A stretch of 64,000 bases of DNA from Dryas octopetala. Lineage: Eukaryota > Streptophyta > Magnoliopsida > Rosales > Rosaceae. The stretch covers positions 8,229,271 to 8,293,270 of the forward strand of contig OY992834.1 of NCBI GenBank assembly GCA_963921425.1, in the 5' to 3' direction. The position numbers were made by a program, and so were the translations under genes. Below are positions 62,228-64,000 of the stretch, piece after piece; position 1 is the stretch's first letter; every line of letters starts with the position of its first letter. The notes beneath the pieces were generated by a model, which was given only the letters and a program-made list of their open reading frames with translations, had not been told where the DNA came from and made no database searches.

Positions 62228-63570
62228 GGCGCCATTTTTGAGTCCTCTAAGAGGTCTCTCTCTTTTTCTTGTTCCTTCTGATTCTTCCTCTTGTACGCAG
62301 ATTTCTGTTATTCCTTTATGGTATGACACAGGATGAGAAATTATTCCAGTCGTCCAGACTTGGCATCTCAGATGAATTATGAGAAATACAGGAAGGACTT
62401 GTTCTGTTTCACCATTACGTGAGAGGCCAAACCAGACTGAGTTGGACTGCACAGCATTTCAATTTTAATGGCATGGCAGCTGATCCTACTACGTGTAAGG
62501 TGTACAATGTGTGGACTGACTGTCAGCGTGGATGCTTGATATATAGTTGATTGCATAACTGGATTTTGTGGTCCTCTTTGACCAAAGCTAACATTTCATA
62601 TATTTTGGGTGTCATGGAGTGTATTGAGCGTTTTTGATCATTTTGACAGTTCCCTGTTTTCCTAAGGACCTAAACGACATCTCTTTTATTCTTCTGTGAC
62701 AAAAACCAAAGTTTCTTGTTGCCCTAGAATGACCGATTGTATTTAGAAATAACACGTACAATTGAATCGATAGTTGATTTTATACAAGATGTCGTATGTA
62801 TGGCCCATTCATCCAAAAACGGCAACTTCATACTTCAATAAGGACTTGTAGCTCCAGAATAAGACATTTATCTCCACACAAATGGCAAGAATTTGACTCT
62901 CATTTGATCAGTCTTACTATTAAAAACTGTACAAGAAAAGGCTTTAGAAGGATCTGAACTTGGACAATCCATGGTTTCACAACATTATCGTGAGTGCAAA
63001 AACAACAATGAAACTAGTGTTAATACTCATCTAAAATGAGAAAGAAAACTGGAGAAAAAATAATTAAGTCATATACAATTGATCCAAAATCAAAATCCGT
63101 GTTATTGTAACCAAAAGAACTGATATCAGTTTTAAATGCTGTGGTCCGAAAATCCAAAACAACAAAATTTTCTTACTATGTGATGAACCAAAATTGCCAC
63201 CTCATAAACTATTCCCACGGAAGTTCCAAATGTAAGCTTCCTACTGTAAACCTGCACATCAACAGTTCACAAAAATATACACATTCGATGAGAAGCTACC
63301 CTGCCTCAGAAAAATAAAATATAACTAATGATAATAATAGCAATAACAATAAATTGTTAGAACAAGGTGTAAGTGTAACCAGACCACTAACCTGAATTCT
63401 TTTTCGGGAACTGTGTCTAAGTAGGAATCGACAAGGTTATGAATGTAAGATCCAACAGAGATCAAGTGATTCTTGTCCCTTCTGCATATAATGGAAAAAA
63501 AGATTTTGATCCCACTTTTTTTTCTCAAGAATCCTGCTATACCCAATTGATAACAAAAATTGATTGGGGT
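62228..63570. other. 3' regions of two converging genes
   Basis: No gene. It probably holds the 3' UTR of the b561 gene and that of the minus-strand gene entering from the right. Confidence 0.5.
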
Positions 63571-64000
63571 TTAAGTAGCAGTAGCTGTGCAATTTTCACT
63601 GGATGAAAAGCTGGTGGGTCTGGAAGCATCAGTCCCTCTGACTACTCTGTTATATATGACTTTGAAGGACTGTGAGCCATATGGTCGACTGAGCAGACTT
63701 ATTGGCATTCTCAGAGTCTGCTTTCGGTTTCTTCTACCCCTTATCAAGATGCTGAAGGTTTTCTCTCCTTCTGCCGTCCTTTCACAACTGCTTCCAGCTT
63801 TTCCATTTGCGTTGTCGCTTGGTTCATTCTGAGCATTTTCAACCTCACAAAGACTTGAAGGACCATTTTCCTTTACACTCTCAGTTGCATTACTCATTGT
63901 CTCTGATGTTAGAAGGTTCACTTCTTTCTTAGTTTCCTCCACATTATCGATGTCTACAGGCAGAATTGGAGCAGAATCATCACTCTGAAATTTTGTCTCC
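63571..64000 (-). CDS. C-terminal exon of an unrecognised protein, cut by window edge
   Basis: An open frame enters from the right edge and stops at TAA 63573-63571, giving at least 142 residues. The first part is acidic and Ser/Asn-rich ([18 protein letters not shown]), probably disordered. The end is basic and looks conserved: [17 protein letters not shown], then [16 protein letters not shown]. No domain recognised. The rest of the gene lies beyond the window. Confidence 0.55.
   Translation of the reverse strand, partial: ETKFQSDDSAPILPVDIDNVEETKKEVNLLTSETMSNATESVKENGPSSLCEVENAQNEPSDNANGKAGSSCERTAEGEKTFSILIRGRRNRKQTLRMPISLLSRPYGSQSFKVIYNRVVRGTDASRPTSFSSSENCTATAT

Overview
This is plant nuclear DNA: AT-rich, with intron-containing genes, GT-AG introns and many DNA transposons. 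The proteins resemble those of rosids, and I infer Rosaceae, probably Prunus or a close relative. That placement comes from remembered protein resemblance, not from a search.

Layout. 1-5376 is most of a Mutator-like (MULE) transposon with a broken mudrA-type transposase on the minus strand and a small GRF zinc-finger gene facing it; its left end lies outside the window. 5677-10836 (+) is EMB1703, a large chloroplast protein with a duplicated small exon near its C-terminus. It converges with a type II phosphatidylinositol 4-kinase gamma (14340-11998, -). 18149-16747 (-) is a wrecked calcineurin B-like (CBL) calcium-sensor gene. 23716-21155 (-) is a DUF212 (acid phosphatase/haloperoxidase-related) gene with several frameshifts. 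33402-38882 (+) is an intact DRP1-type dynamin-related GTPase in 16 exons, two of whose introns start with GC. 43359-44000 (+) and 45544-46132 (+) are a tandem pair of small unrecognised membrane-protein genes; the second is broken. 49239-52225 (+) is a WSD-type wax ester synthase/DGAT with a one-base frameshift. 53387-54690 (+) is a DUF1442 gene. 60532-62227 (+) is a DOMON/cytochrome b561 protein. A partial minus-strand gene runs off the right edge.

Four genes (EMB1703, DUF212, DRP1, DOMON-b561) match, in order, the Arabidopsis run At3g61780, At3g61770, At3g61760 and At3g61750 as I remember it. The rest appears to be genes and transposons lying between the members of an old conserved block.

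Mobile DNA. Three non-autonomous hAT elements of one family (18685-20240, 25610-26880, 27003-29336) have perfect 8-bp target duplications and ends packed with a palindromic GAAATTTC motif. Four small MULE-like inverted-repeat elements (15277-15802, 41683-42643, 56436-57134, 58332-59160) have 9- to 10-bp duplications. A short retroposed insert sits inside the first hAT element, and a tandem array of about 180-bp units (about 29440-32068) follows the third. Two genes carry 8-bp near-duplications that look like hAT excision footprints. The genes belong to unrelated pathways (plastid function, phosphoinositide and calcium signalling, membrane division, lipid synthesis, electron transfer); nothing suggests co-regulation.
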